In this document: piece after piece, positions 1 to 7,269 of the stretch
Position numbering within the stretch: the stretch's first letter is position 1
Layout of the letters: each line of letters starts with the position of its first letter
From: JBBSUQ01 sp964389755
GTDB taxonomy: Bacteria; Bacteroidota; Bacteroidia; Flavobacteriales_D; Crocinitomicaceae
Direction: 5' to 3'
Length of the DNA stretch: 63,623 bases
NCBI GenBank assembly: GCA_964389755.1
Contig: CAYMEW010000025.1
Coordinates: forward strand, 1-63,623
Position numbers and translations under genes: made by a program
The notes under the pieces: model-generated
Databases searched by the model: none
What the model saw: only the letters and a program-made list of their open reading frames with translations
Told to the model about the DNA's origin: nothing

Positions 1-381
1 TTTTTTTGCCCCGGAAAAAAAGAAAACTACAATAAACCGTATATCAGGAAAACCGTTCTTTCGAAGCCTAACCATGTACCCACAACCCTGCAACAACTTC
101 ATAAAAACTATAAGCTCCAACCCGAAGCAATCCGCGTGTACTTTACACCGCGCCTCAGTGTAAGCTGCCGGGACCCAACGCATGCAGTTCCGCAGAACTT
201 TTACCTTGTCCGAATCCGCCCCCAGGCGGAAAGTTTGGTAAAATGTTCCGGAACAAATGCCCGTTGGGTGGCAGCTGTAACGTAGCGCAAGGGCACTTTT
301 TTGTTTCTTTTTTTGTCCTGGAAAAAAAGAAAAATGCAAAAACTTTATTTTAAGAAAAACCGTTCTTCAGAAGCTTAGTCC
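1..381. repeat. Left-end copies of a ~308-bp tandem intergenic repeat
   Basis: The same sequence recurs with a period of about 307 bases: the block gccccggaaaaaaagaaaa at 8 reappears as gtcctggaaaaaaagaaaa at 315. The first unit is complete and the second is a decayed start reaching about 381. The unit holds a perfect palindrome TGTTCCGGAACA (244-255), a CCGCC/GGCGG hairpin and a T-run/A-run pair. The reverse complement of the same unit occurs twice at the right end of the window (62985-63623). No convincing gene lies here, and the rest of 382-462 is the short leader of lpxK. Confidence 0.9.
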
Positions 382-462
382 CAATGCAAATCCCTCAAAA
401 AAGACGTTCTTTTCTTAAACTTTTAATATTTTCACAGGTTCAAACGCGTCCGAAGCAAAGCA

Positions 463-1509
463 ATGATCAGAATACTGCGTTTCCTGCTCTTCCCGCTGTC
501 CCTCGTATACGGCGGAATTACCGCAATCCGCAACTGGTTGTACGACCGGGAGATCCTCCCCGTCTTTCACATTCCAGTCAAATCGATCACCGTCGGGAAC
601 CTCTCCACCGGCGGAACAGGCAAAACACCCCACGTTGCGCTGCTCACTGAATACTATGCTCAAAAACTTCCCGTCGCGATCCTCAGCCGGGGCTACGGAA
701 GAAAAACAAGGGGTTTTCGCGAAGTCCTTATTTCAGACCAGGCCGACGATACTGGCGACGAACCGCTCCTCTACAAACTCCGCTTCGCAGATCAGGTGCG
801 CGTTTTCGTTTGTGAAGACCGGCGAAACGGAATTGTATCCCTGCTAGAAAAATACCCCGAAACAGCACTCATCATCCTCGACGATGCATTCCAACACCGC
901 AAAGTACAGGCAGGCTTCTCGATCCTGCTGACGACTTTCCAAAAACCCTTCTTTCGCGACTTACCACTGCCCGCCGGCAACCTCCGTGAGTTTTCTTCCG
1001 GCAAAAAAAGGGCGGACCTCTGCATCCTCACCAAAACACCGCAGAACACGCCCGAATTAACAAAGGAAAAACTGCGCAAACGCACTGCTTTTCCCCCGCA
1101 AAAAGCCTTCTGCTCCTCCATCGTGTATGGCAAACTGCTTCCATTCTCTAGCGACAGTTCTCAGCCGGCACGTGACGGAACCTGCACATTCCTCATCGTC
1201 AGCGGCATTGCAGATCCGGCTCCGCTACAGGAATACTGGCAAAGCTATGGAAACACAGAAGCAGTCAGTTTCCCCGATCACCATGATTTTACAGAAGGTG
1301 ACATTCAGCGAATTCACGAGAAATTTGATACTTTTGCAGGGCCCAAAGCGATCATTACGACCGAAAAGGACCTGATGCGCCTGCGGCACTTGAACAACGA
1401 ACGAACGGAAATGAACAAATACCCCTGGTTTTATCAGTCCATTTCCATTGAAATAGAAAATAAAGAACACTTTTTTAAACAAACAGATCATTATGTTGGA
1501 ACAATTTAA
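463..1509 (+). CDS. lpxK: Tetraacyldisaccharide 4'-kinase (LpxK)
   Basis: LpxK phosphorylates the 4' position of the lipid A disaccharide precursor on the inner face of the inner membrane. The 348-residue length is normal. A hydrophobic N-terminal helix (about 4-22) is followed by the P-loop GNLSTGGTGKTPH at 45-57, SRGYGRKTRG near 76, the family motif DDAFQHR at 141-147, and TTEKDLMRL near the C-terminus. The start at 463 gives the expected membrane-anchor N-terminus. It is the first gene of a tight plus-strand run and overlaps the next gene by 17 bases. The presence of lpxH later in the same run fits a lipid A theme. Confidence 0.96.
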   Translation: MIRILRFLLFPLSLVYGGITAIRNWLYDREILPVFHIPVKSITVGNLSTGGTGKTPHVALLTEYYAQKLPVAILSRGYGRKTRGFREVLISDQADDTGDEPLLYKLRFADQVRVFVCEDRRNGIVSLLEKYPETALIILDDAFQHRKVQAGFSILLTTFQKPFFRDLPLPAGNLREFSSGKKRADLCILTKTPQNTPELTKEKLRKRTAFPPQKAFCSSIVYGKLLPFSSDSSQPARDGTCTFLIVSGIADPAPLQEYWQSYGNTEAVSFPDHHDFTEGDIQRIHEKFDTFAGPKAIITTEKDLMRLRHLNNERTEMNKYPWFYQSISIEIENKEHFFKQTDHYVGTI

Positions 1510-2305
1510 GGAATCGGTAGCGTACATCCAGTCACGCACACAGGTGAAACCCACTGTCGGGATCATTCTCGGAACAGGGCTCGGCGGACTCGTTAAAGAG
1601 ATCCGTATCATCGATGAAATTCCTTACCAGGATATCCCGAACTTCCCGGTATCAACCGTGGAAAGTCACTCCGGGAAACTCATCTTCGGAGAACTCGGCG
1701 GAAAACAGGTTGTCGCGATGCAGGGACGATTCCATTATTACGAGGGCTATGACATGAAACAGGTGACCTTCCCCGTACGCGTCATGAAGTTCCTCGGCAT
1801 CGAACGCCTCTTTGTTTCCAACGCTTCGGGCGGAGTAAACCCGGATTACCAGGTCGGTGAGATCATGATACTCGACGATCACATCAACCTCTTCCCCGCC
1901 CACCCGCTGATCGGGAAGAACTTCGATGAACTCGGCCCGCGATTCCCGGACATGAGCGAACCCTATGATCCTGCCATGATCGAGCTCGCAAAAAACATCG
2001 CCGATGAGAACGATATCCGTGTGTCTGTAGGAACCTATGCAGCACTTACCGGTCCCACGCTCGAAACCCCGGCCGAATACCGGTATGTCCGCGCAATCGG
2101 TGCCGATGCCGTCGGAATGTCAACCGTACCCGAAGTGATCGTGGCACGTCACATGGAAATCCCCTGCTTCGCAATCTCCATCATCACCGATCTCGGAGTA
2201 CCCGGAAAGATCAAAAAAGTAAGCGTACAGGATGTCATTGAAGTGGCCAACCGCCAGGAACCGAAAATGACACTCATTATGAAAGAACTCATCGCGAGAC
2301 TCTAA
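1493..2305 (+). CDS. punA: Purine nucleoside phosphorylase (trimeric PunA type)
   Basis: The enzyme splits purine nucleosides with phosphate into base and (deoxy)ribose-1-phosphate in purine salvage. At 270 residues it has the length of the trimeric PNP/MTAP family. GIILGTGLGGL near residues 24-34 is the phosphate-binding segment, SNASGGVNPDYQVG near 110-123 is the purine-site region, and GADAVGMSTVPEV is the family signature. It overlaps lpxK by 17 bases, which suggests coupled translation. gatB follows after 4 bases. Family assignment is firm; exact substrate preference is not visible. Confidence 0.95.
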   Translation: MLEQFKESVAYIQSRTQVKPTVGIILGTGLGGLVKEIRIIDEIPYQDIPNFPVSTVESHSGKLIFGELGGKQVVAMQGRFHYYEGYDMKQVTFPVRVMKFLGIERLFVSNASGGVNPDYQVGEIMILDDHINLFPAHPLIGKNFDELGPRFPDMSEPYDPAMIELAKNIADENDIRVSVGTYAALTGPTLETPAEYRYVRAIGADAVGMSTVPEVIVARHMEIPCFAISIITDLGVPGKIKKVSVQDVIEVANRQEPKMTLIMKELIARL

Positions 2306-2309
2306 AAAC

Positions 2310-3776
2310 ATGGAAGAAAGTATCCGAAATAAATACGAAGCGGTCATCGGTCTTGAAGTGCACGCGCAAATGCTCACCCACTCCAAGGCATACTCCAACG
2401 ATCGCAACGAATACGGCGCACTACCCAATACCAACGTCAGCGTAATCACGCTCGGACACCCGGGGACGCTGCCGCGTATGAACAAAAAAACCATCGAGTT
2501 TGCCATTCGGCTCGGGCTCGCCTGCGAATGTAATATCGCTCCCGAACAACACTTTGCACGCAAGAACTATTTCTACCCGGACCTTCCGAAAGGATACCAG
2601 ATCACGCAGGATACGACGCCCATCTGCACCGGTGGGAAGATTTACATCAAAGACGAAGCGGAAGGCGAAAAAGCGATCGGGATTACGCGCATCCACATGG
2701 AAGAAGATGCCGGTAAAAGTATTCACGATGTCGACCTGTACGATACCCTGATCGACCTCAACCGGGCCGGAACTCCTCTGCTGGAGATCGTGTCCGAACC
2801 GGACCTCCGAACCTCCACGGAAGCATATAACTACCTTACGGAAGTGCGTAAGCTCGTGCGATACCTCGATATTTGCGATGGCAACATGGAAGAAGGGTCG
2901 CTTCGCTGTGATGCCAACATTTCCGTGCGACTCAAAGGTGCGCCTGAATTCGGCACAAAGGTCGAAGTGAAGAACATGAACTCCATCCGCAACGTACAAC
3001 GTGCGATCGAATTCGAGATCTCCCGACAGATCGAAGCAGTAGAAGCCGGCGAAACCATCGCCCAGGAAACGCGTTCCTTCGATGCCGTAAAAGGAACTAC
3101 CATTTCCATGCGGACCAAAGAAGCCGCAAACGATTACCGCTATTTCCCCGAACCGGACCTGCAGCCCATTCACGTAAGCAAAGAGCAGATCGAAGGCGTA
3201 CGCTCCGGGATGCCCGCACTGCCGCGCGAACTTTTCCGAAAGTACACGGGCGAACTCAAGCTGTCGGAGTACGATGCGTACAACCTCACGGATTCTAAAG
3301 CCATTGCGCTCTTTTATGAAGAACTGATCGCTGAGACCAAAAATTACAAGGCAGCGGCCAACTGGGTCATGGGCGATATTAAATCGTACCTGAACCAAAA
3401 CGGGCTTGAAATGGCCGATTTCCCGGTAAGTGCCAAATCCATGGCTGCATTGATCGCCCTGGTCGACGCAGGAAAACTGAGTTCTTCGGTAGCATCACAG
3501 AAAATTTTCCCGGAACTTGTACAACATCCGGAGAAAGATCCGTTAAGCATTGCAGAGTCCCTTAACCTGATCCAGGATTCGGATGAAAATTCCATCCGCT
3601 CGGTCATCGAAGAGGTACTGCGAAACCACCCCAACGAAGTAAAACGCTTCCAAAACGGCGAGCAGCAACTGACCGGTTTCTTTATGGGACAACTCATGAA
3701 AGCATCCAAAGGAAAGGCCGACCCGAAGGCCGGTAGTAAATTGCTCCGCGAAATGATTATGAATTATGAAGTTTAA
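2310..3776 (+). CDS. gatB: Aspartyl/glutamyl-tRNA(Asn/Gln) amidotransferase subunit B
   Basis: GatB is the kinase/transamidase subunit of the GatCAB complex, which converts mischarged Glu-tRNA(Gln) or Asp-tRNA(Asn) to the correct amide. The 488 residues include the typical opening YEAVIGLEVHAQM, the GatB core with LPKGYQITQ and RIHMEEDAGKS, the signature LLEIVSEPD, and the C-terminal GatB/YqeY helical domain ending in GQLMKASKGKADP. Other Gat subunits are not in the window. The gene sits in a mixed housekeeping run with very short spacers. Confidence 0.97.
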   Translation: MEESIRNKYEAVIGLEVHAQMLTHSKAYSNDRNEYGALPNTNVSVITLGHPGTLPRMNKKTIEFAIRLGLACECNIAPEQHFARKNYFYPDLPKGYQITQDTTPICTGGKIYIKDEAEGEKAIGITRIHMEEDAGKSIHDVDLYDTLIDLNRAGTPLLEIVSEPDLRTSTEAYNYLTEVRKLVRYLDICDGNMEEGSLRCDANISVRLKGAPEFGTKVEVKNMNSIRNVQRAIEFEISRQIEAVEAGETIAQETRSFDAVKGTTISMRTKEAANDYRYFPEPDLQPIHVSKEQIEGVRSGMPALPRELFRKYTGELKLSEYDAYNLTDSKAIALFYEELIAETKNYKAAANWVMGDIKSYLNQNGLEMADFPVSAKSMAALIALVDAGKLSSSVASQKIFPELVQHPEKDPLSIAESLNLIQDSDENSIRSVIEEVLRNHPNEVKRFQNGEQQLTGFFMGQLMKASKGKADPKAGSKLLREMIMNYEV

Positions 3777-3780
3777 CAAC

Positions 3781-4971
3781 ATGTATAAATTCGTCCTCCC
3801 GCTTTTCCTGGCAACCCTGTTTTTTGCCTGCGGAGAAGACGACGACAACAGCCCGGTCGAAGATGATCCGGATACGGAACTGGTCGAGAATTTCAAACTT
3901 TCCGGTAAGATCGATAATGCAGCCGGCCAGGAAGTGACGGTCGAAACATTTTCGCAAAACGGCGTGATCACTGTCGCCCGGACAACCACCGACAATGACG
4001 GTAATTTCGAGATCATCGGTAATATCCCCGACTTCGGGATCTACCAGCTGCGCGTCGGAAGCGGCAAAGAACACGTGATTCCCCTCACACTCGTTCCGAA
4101 AGACAAAGTAAAGATCAATACCACGCTCGAAAAAATGGCAACGGAACCGAATCTTTCGGGACCCGAATGGACCGGTACGCTCAACGAATACATGGAACTC
4201 GTTGCGGAGTTTAATCGCAAACAACCTGCGCTCCTCCAAAAACAGGGCACCGTAAGCGATGAACAGTTGCAGGACGAATACCTGGCGCTTAAAAAACCCA
4301 TGGACGATTTCGCAGTGTCTACCATGACAAAGCAACCCGAAAACCCATTTAACGTTGTACTGGCAATGAGTCTGACACCGCAAATGGGATTCGAGAAATG
4401 GGATCCGTCCTACCTGGACGCGATGAAACGCGTACACGAAGCCTACCTTAAGCGCTTCGAAAGTTCGCCCATGACCAACACCCTCGGAAACCAGATCCAG
4501 CAGATAGAAGCGGCACTCGCAAATTATGAGGCTACGAAGGCAAACCAGAAAACAGACGGGCAGGCACCGGAGATCAGCCTCAAAACCCCGAAGGGAAAAA
4601 CGATCACGCTTAGTTCCCTGCGCGGAAAATACGTACTGATCGACTTCTGGGCAAGCTGGTGCGGACCCTGTCGTAAGGAAAATCCGAACGTCGTTAGGAT
4701 CTACAACAAATACAAGGACAAAGGTTTTACCGTTTTTTCCGTATCTTTGGATAAAGACGCCGAGGCCTGGAAACGCGCGATCGAAGCGGACAACCTCAGT
4801 TGGCCCAACCACGGTAGCGACCTCCTGATGTGGGATTCGCCCGTTCGTGAAAAATACGGTTTCGACGGGATTCCCTACACCGTACTCGTAGACCCGGACG
4901 GGAACATCGTCGCTACGAAACTACGCGGAACGGCTTTGGAACAGAAATTGGAAGAAATCTTCGCAAACTGA
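3781..4971 (+). CDS. TlpA-like thioredoxin lipoprotein with DUF4369-type N-terminus
   Basis: This is a periplasm-facing thiol-disulfide oxidoreductase, probably anchored to a membrane by lipid. The start at 3781, 4 bases after gatB, gives a compact lipoprotein signal peptide with lipobox LFFAC; an in-frame ATG at 3766, inside the end of gatB, would add five residues. A beta-rich DUF4369-like region (about 40-120) leads to a helical linker and then a thioredoxin domain with FWASWCGPCRKENP, whose cysteines are 299 and 302 counted from 3766. The next gene is a paralogue with the same architecture. Such proteins reduce disulfides or serve cytochrome maturation; the partner here is unknown. Confidence 0.88.
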   Translation: MYKFVLPLFLATLFFACGEDDDNSPVEDDPDTELVENFKLSGKIDNAAGQEVTVETFSQNGVITVARTTTDNDGNFEIIGNIPDFGIYQLRVGSGKEHVIPLTLVPKDKVKINTTLEKMATEPNLSGPEWTGTLNEYMELVAEFNRKQPALLQKQGTVSDEQLQDEYLALKKPMDDFAVSTMTKQPENPFNVVLAMSLTPQMGFEKWDPSYLDAMKRVHEAYLKRFESSPMTNTLGNQIQQIEAALANYEATKANQKTDGQAPEISLKTPKGKTITLSSLRGKYVLIDFWASWCGPCRKENPNVVRIYNKYKDKGFTVFSVSLDKDAEAWKRAIEADNLSWPNHGSDLLMWDSPVREKYGFDGIPYTVLVDPDGNIVATKLRGTALEQKLEEIFAN

Positions 4972-4976
4972 AAAAT

Positions 4977-6089
4977 ATGAAACTGATCTTAGGTGCCGTA
5001 GCACTGCTCTTAAACGGAATATTACTCGCTCAGGAACCCATCAGCATAAAGGTATCCGGGAATATCTTCAATACCGAAGGAGATTCGGTGAAGATCTCCC
5101 AGTTCTACGGAACACACTACGTCGATTACTTCGGAACGAAGATCGATAAAAAAGGAAACTTTACGCTCAGCGGCGAACTGCCCGCACCGGATTATTACGT
5201 GCTGCGCGTCGGTACAGGTCATGTAAACCTCATCCTGCACGACCAGGACGACGTAAAAGTATACGGTGACGGTCAGAACATCGGACAGTACTGCAACATC
5301 GTCGGATCGGAAGCATCTTCCAATATGAATTCCTTTATTCGCGACCTCGAGGTATGGAACCATAAAAAGGACTCTGCGACCATGCTCGTACGCAAAGATC
5401 CTTCCCGACAGGAAGAGATCAACCAGGCGATGTACCGCGATTATTACCTCTTCCAGAATATCCGGCAGAAGTTCATCGCCGATAATCAGAACTCCGCCGC
5501 ACTGTTGCCGGTGATCTCCACACTCGACCCCCAGCAGGATTTCGCAACCTACGAAGCAGTTGTAAAACAACTCTCGAACAGCCTGCCGGGTTCTCCCACG
5601 ATCGCTGCACTCGTAAAGAATTATGAACTCGAAAAAGCACGAATTGACGCAGGAAAAACACTTGCCCCGGGCAAACCCGCTCCCGACTTCGAAGAAATGA
5701 AACCGGACGGAACAACTATGAAACTTTCCGACCTGCGCGGACAGGTAGTCCTGCTTGACTTCTGGGCAAGCTGGTGCGGACCGTGCCGACGCGAAAACCC
5801 GAACGTCGTACGTCTCTACGAAAAATACAAAGAACAGGGATTCACCGTTATGAGCGTATCGCTCGACAAAGACAAAACACGCTGGCTCGCAGCGATCGAA
5901 CAGGATCACCTCAGCTGGCCGAACCACGTGAGCGACCTGAACCAGTGGTCCAGCAAAGTGGCGCGACTCTACGATGTTAGCGGCATTCCTTTCACCGTAC
6001 TCATTGACCGCGAAGGGAACATCATCCAGACAAATCTGCGCGGCGAGGCACTCGAACAGGAACTGATCCGCATCTTCGGAAATAACTAA
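4977..6089 (+). CDS. TlpA-like thioredoxin with DUF4369-type N-terminus (paralogue)
   Basis: The 370-residue protein has a Sec signal peptide ending near LLLNGILLAQ, a DUF4369-like beta domain (about 22-110), a helical middle and a C-terminal thioredoxin domain with FWASWCGPCRRENP (Cys267 and Cys270). It lacks a lipobox, so it is predicted to be soluble in the periplasm, unlike the lipoprotein just upstream. The two share long identical stretches around the active site and the final cis-proline region (GIPFTVL here, GIPYTVL upstream), so they look like a tandem duplication. The spacers of 5 and 2 bases indicate an operon. Confidence 0.88.
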   Translation: MKLILGAVALLLNGILLAQEPISIKVSGNIFNTEGDSVKISQFYGTHYVDYFGTKIDKKGNFTLSGELPAPDYYVLRVGTGHVNLILHDQDDVKVYGDGQNIGQYCNIVGSEASSNMNSFIRDLEVWNHKKDSATMLVRKDPSRQEEINQAMYRDYYLFQNIRQKFIADNQNSAALLPVISTLDPQQDFATYEAVVKQLSNSLPGSPTIAALVKNYELEKARIDAGKTLAPGKPAPDFEEMKPDGTTMKLSDLRGQVVLLDFWASWCGPCRRENPNVVRLYEKYKEQGFTVMSVSLDKDKTRWLAAIEQDHLSWPNHVSDLNQWSSKVARLYDVSGIPFTVLIDREGNIIQTNLRGEALEQELIRIFGNN

Positions 6090-6091
6090 GT

Positions 6092-6892
6092 ATGGACGAA
6101 CAGGAAAAGAAGCACGTATACTTCGCTTCCGATTTTCACCTGGGTGCCCCCAATCCCGAAGAAAGCCTCAAACGCGAAAAAAAGATCGTTGCATGGCTCG
6201 AATTTATCCGCCCGACGGCTCGCGAGATCTTCCTGGTGGGCGATATATTTGACTTCTGGTTCGAATACAAACGCGCCGTACCCAAAGGCTTTGTCAGACT
6301 CCAGGGAAAGATAGCGGAACTCACCGATAACGGAATTCCCGTGCACATCTTTACCGGCAACCACGACATGTGGATATTCGATTACCTGCCGAAAGAACTC
6401 GGCGTGTCCGTACACCGGCACCCCATCCGCCGGCAATTCGGTGAAAAGAAGTTCTACATCGGCCACGGAGACGGCCTCGGCCCCGGCGATCGCGGGTATA
6501 AAATGCTTAAAAAGATCTTTTCGAACCCCCTCTCAAAGTGGTCCTTTGCACGCCTGCATCCCAATTTCGGGATCTGGCTGGCCAACTTCAGTAGCCGAAA
6601 AAGCCGCGCCGCTACAGGCGATGACGATCGTAAATTTCTCGGTGAGGAAAATGAATGGCTCGTCATTCACAGCAAAGAGATCCTCCAAAAAGAACCGGTC
6701 GATTATTTCATCTACGGACACCGTCACCTCCCCCTTGTACTGCCTGTCGGTGAACAAACCACCTACTACAACCTCGGTGACTGGATCAACTATTATACCT
6801 ACCTCGAATTTGACGGGAACAATGCCGAAATGAAGGTATGGAACGGTTCGGCTCCTGAAAAATTCGTTCCCGTACATCACAATCAGGACTGA
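6092..6892 (+). CDS. lpxH: UDP-2,3-diacylglucosamine diphosphatase (LpxH family)
   Basis: LpxH hydrolyses UDP-2,3-diacylglucosamine to lipid X in lipid A synthesis. The 266-residue protein carries all metallophosphatase blocks: DFHLG near residue 14, GDIFDFWFE near 50, GNHDMW near 90, GHGDG near 124 and GHRHLP near 210. It closes the plus-strand run that began with lpxK, so two lipid A genes bracket the cluster. It is the last gene before a 377-base intergenic stretch. Confidence 0.93.
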   Translation: MDEQEKKHVYFASDFHLGAPNPEESLKREKKIVAWLEFIRPTAREIFLVGDIFDFWFEYKRAVPKGFVRLQGKIAELTDNGIPVHIFTGNHDMWIFDYLPKELGVSVHRHPIRRQFGEKKFYIGHGDGLGPGDRGYKMLKKIFSNPLSKWSFARLHPNFGIWLANFSSRKSRAATGDDDRKFLGEENEWLVIHSKEILQKEPVDYFIYGHRHLPLVLPVGEQTTYYNLGDWINYYTYLEFDGNNAEMKVWNGSAPEKFVPVHHNQD

Positions 6893-7269
6893 AAACCCGA
6901 TTCAACATTATAGGAATCCTAACTATTTCCCGAAAAGGTCAATAGCCGTTAAAAACGCTTATTCAGTCATAAACGTCCTTTTGCAACAAACTGAAATTCA
7001 ATGATTTGATTATCAAGATGTAGTCCGACTGTATCGCACCTGTATAGCACAAGTATAGCATCAGTATAGCACAAGTAATGATAGTGTATTAAATGTTAAT
7101 ATTTTAACGTATATCCGGGTATAGTCAGGCTTGAAATCCTAAATTGTCATTTCTGCTGTATTTTGATAAAGTAAGGACCCTGACTTCAACATAATTAAAA
7201 CAAACTTAATTTTTTTAACCGCTTTTTTTTTGTAACTTCCGGTTTACCAAATACCAAAATACTGCTACT
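6893..7269 (+). promoter_or_regulatory. 377-base intergenic region upstream of the amidase
   Basis: No gene is visible. The stretch contains ggaatcc near 6913, the motif atagccgttaaaaacg near 6943, and from 7031 an array of 11-bp units inside a 115-bp element that has a homologue upstream of menB (56895-57009, reversed). The last 60 bases are AT-rich with long T-runs and presumably hold the amidase promoter. I do not find a perfect TAnnTTTG there. Confidence 0.6.
7031..7145 (+). repeat. 115-bp element with six in-phase 11-bp units (left copy)
   Basis: Units beginning GTA start at exactly 7031, 7042, 7053, 7064, 7075 and 7086: gtatcgcacct, gtatagcacaa, gtatagcatca, gtatagcacaa, gtaatgatagt, gtattaaatgt. 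The first four are strongly alike. The whole 7031-7145 stretch aligns without gaps to the reverse complement of 56895-57009, with 96 matches of 115 by my hand count. The 11-base spacing is one helical turn and not a multiple of three, so it looks non-coding. The amidase starts about 125 bases downstream. Confidence 0.85.

Noticed and set aside
2421..3398. 325-codon open frame opposite gatB
   Set aside because: It lies wholly antisense to gatB, which has complete family motifs; the frame is a by-product of codon use. The same applies to long frames opposite the two TlpA genes and the AlkP-superfamily gene.
7031..7096. The 11-bp units as a CRISPR array
   Set aside because: The units are contiguous and too short, with no spacers, and no cas genes are in the window.
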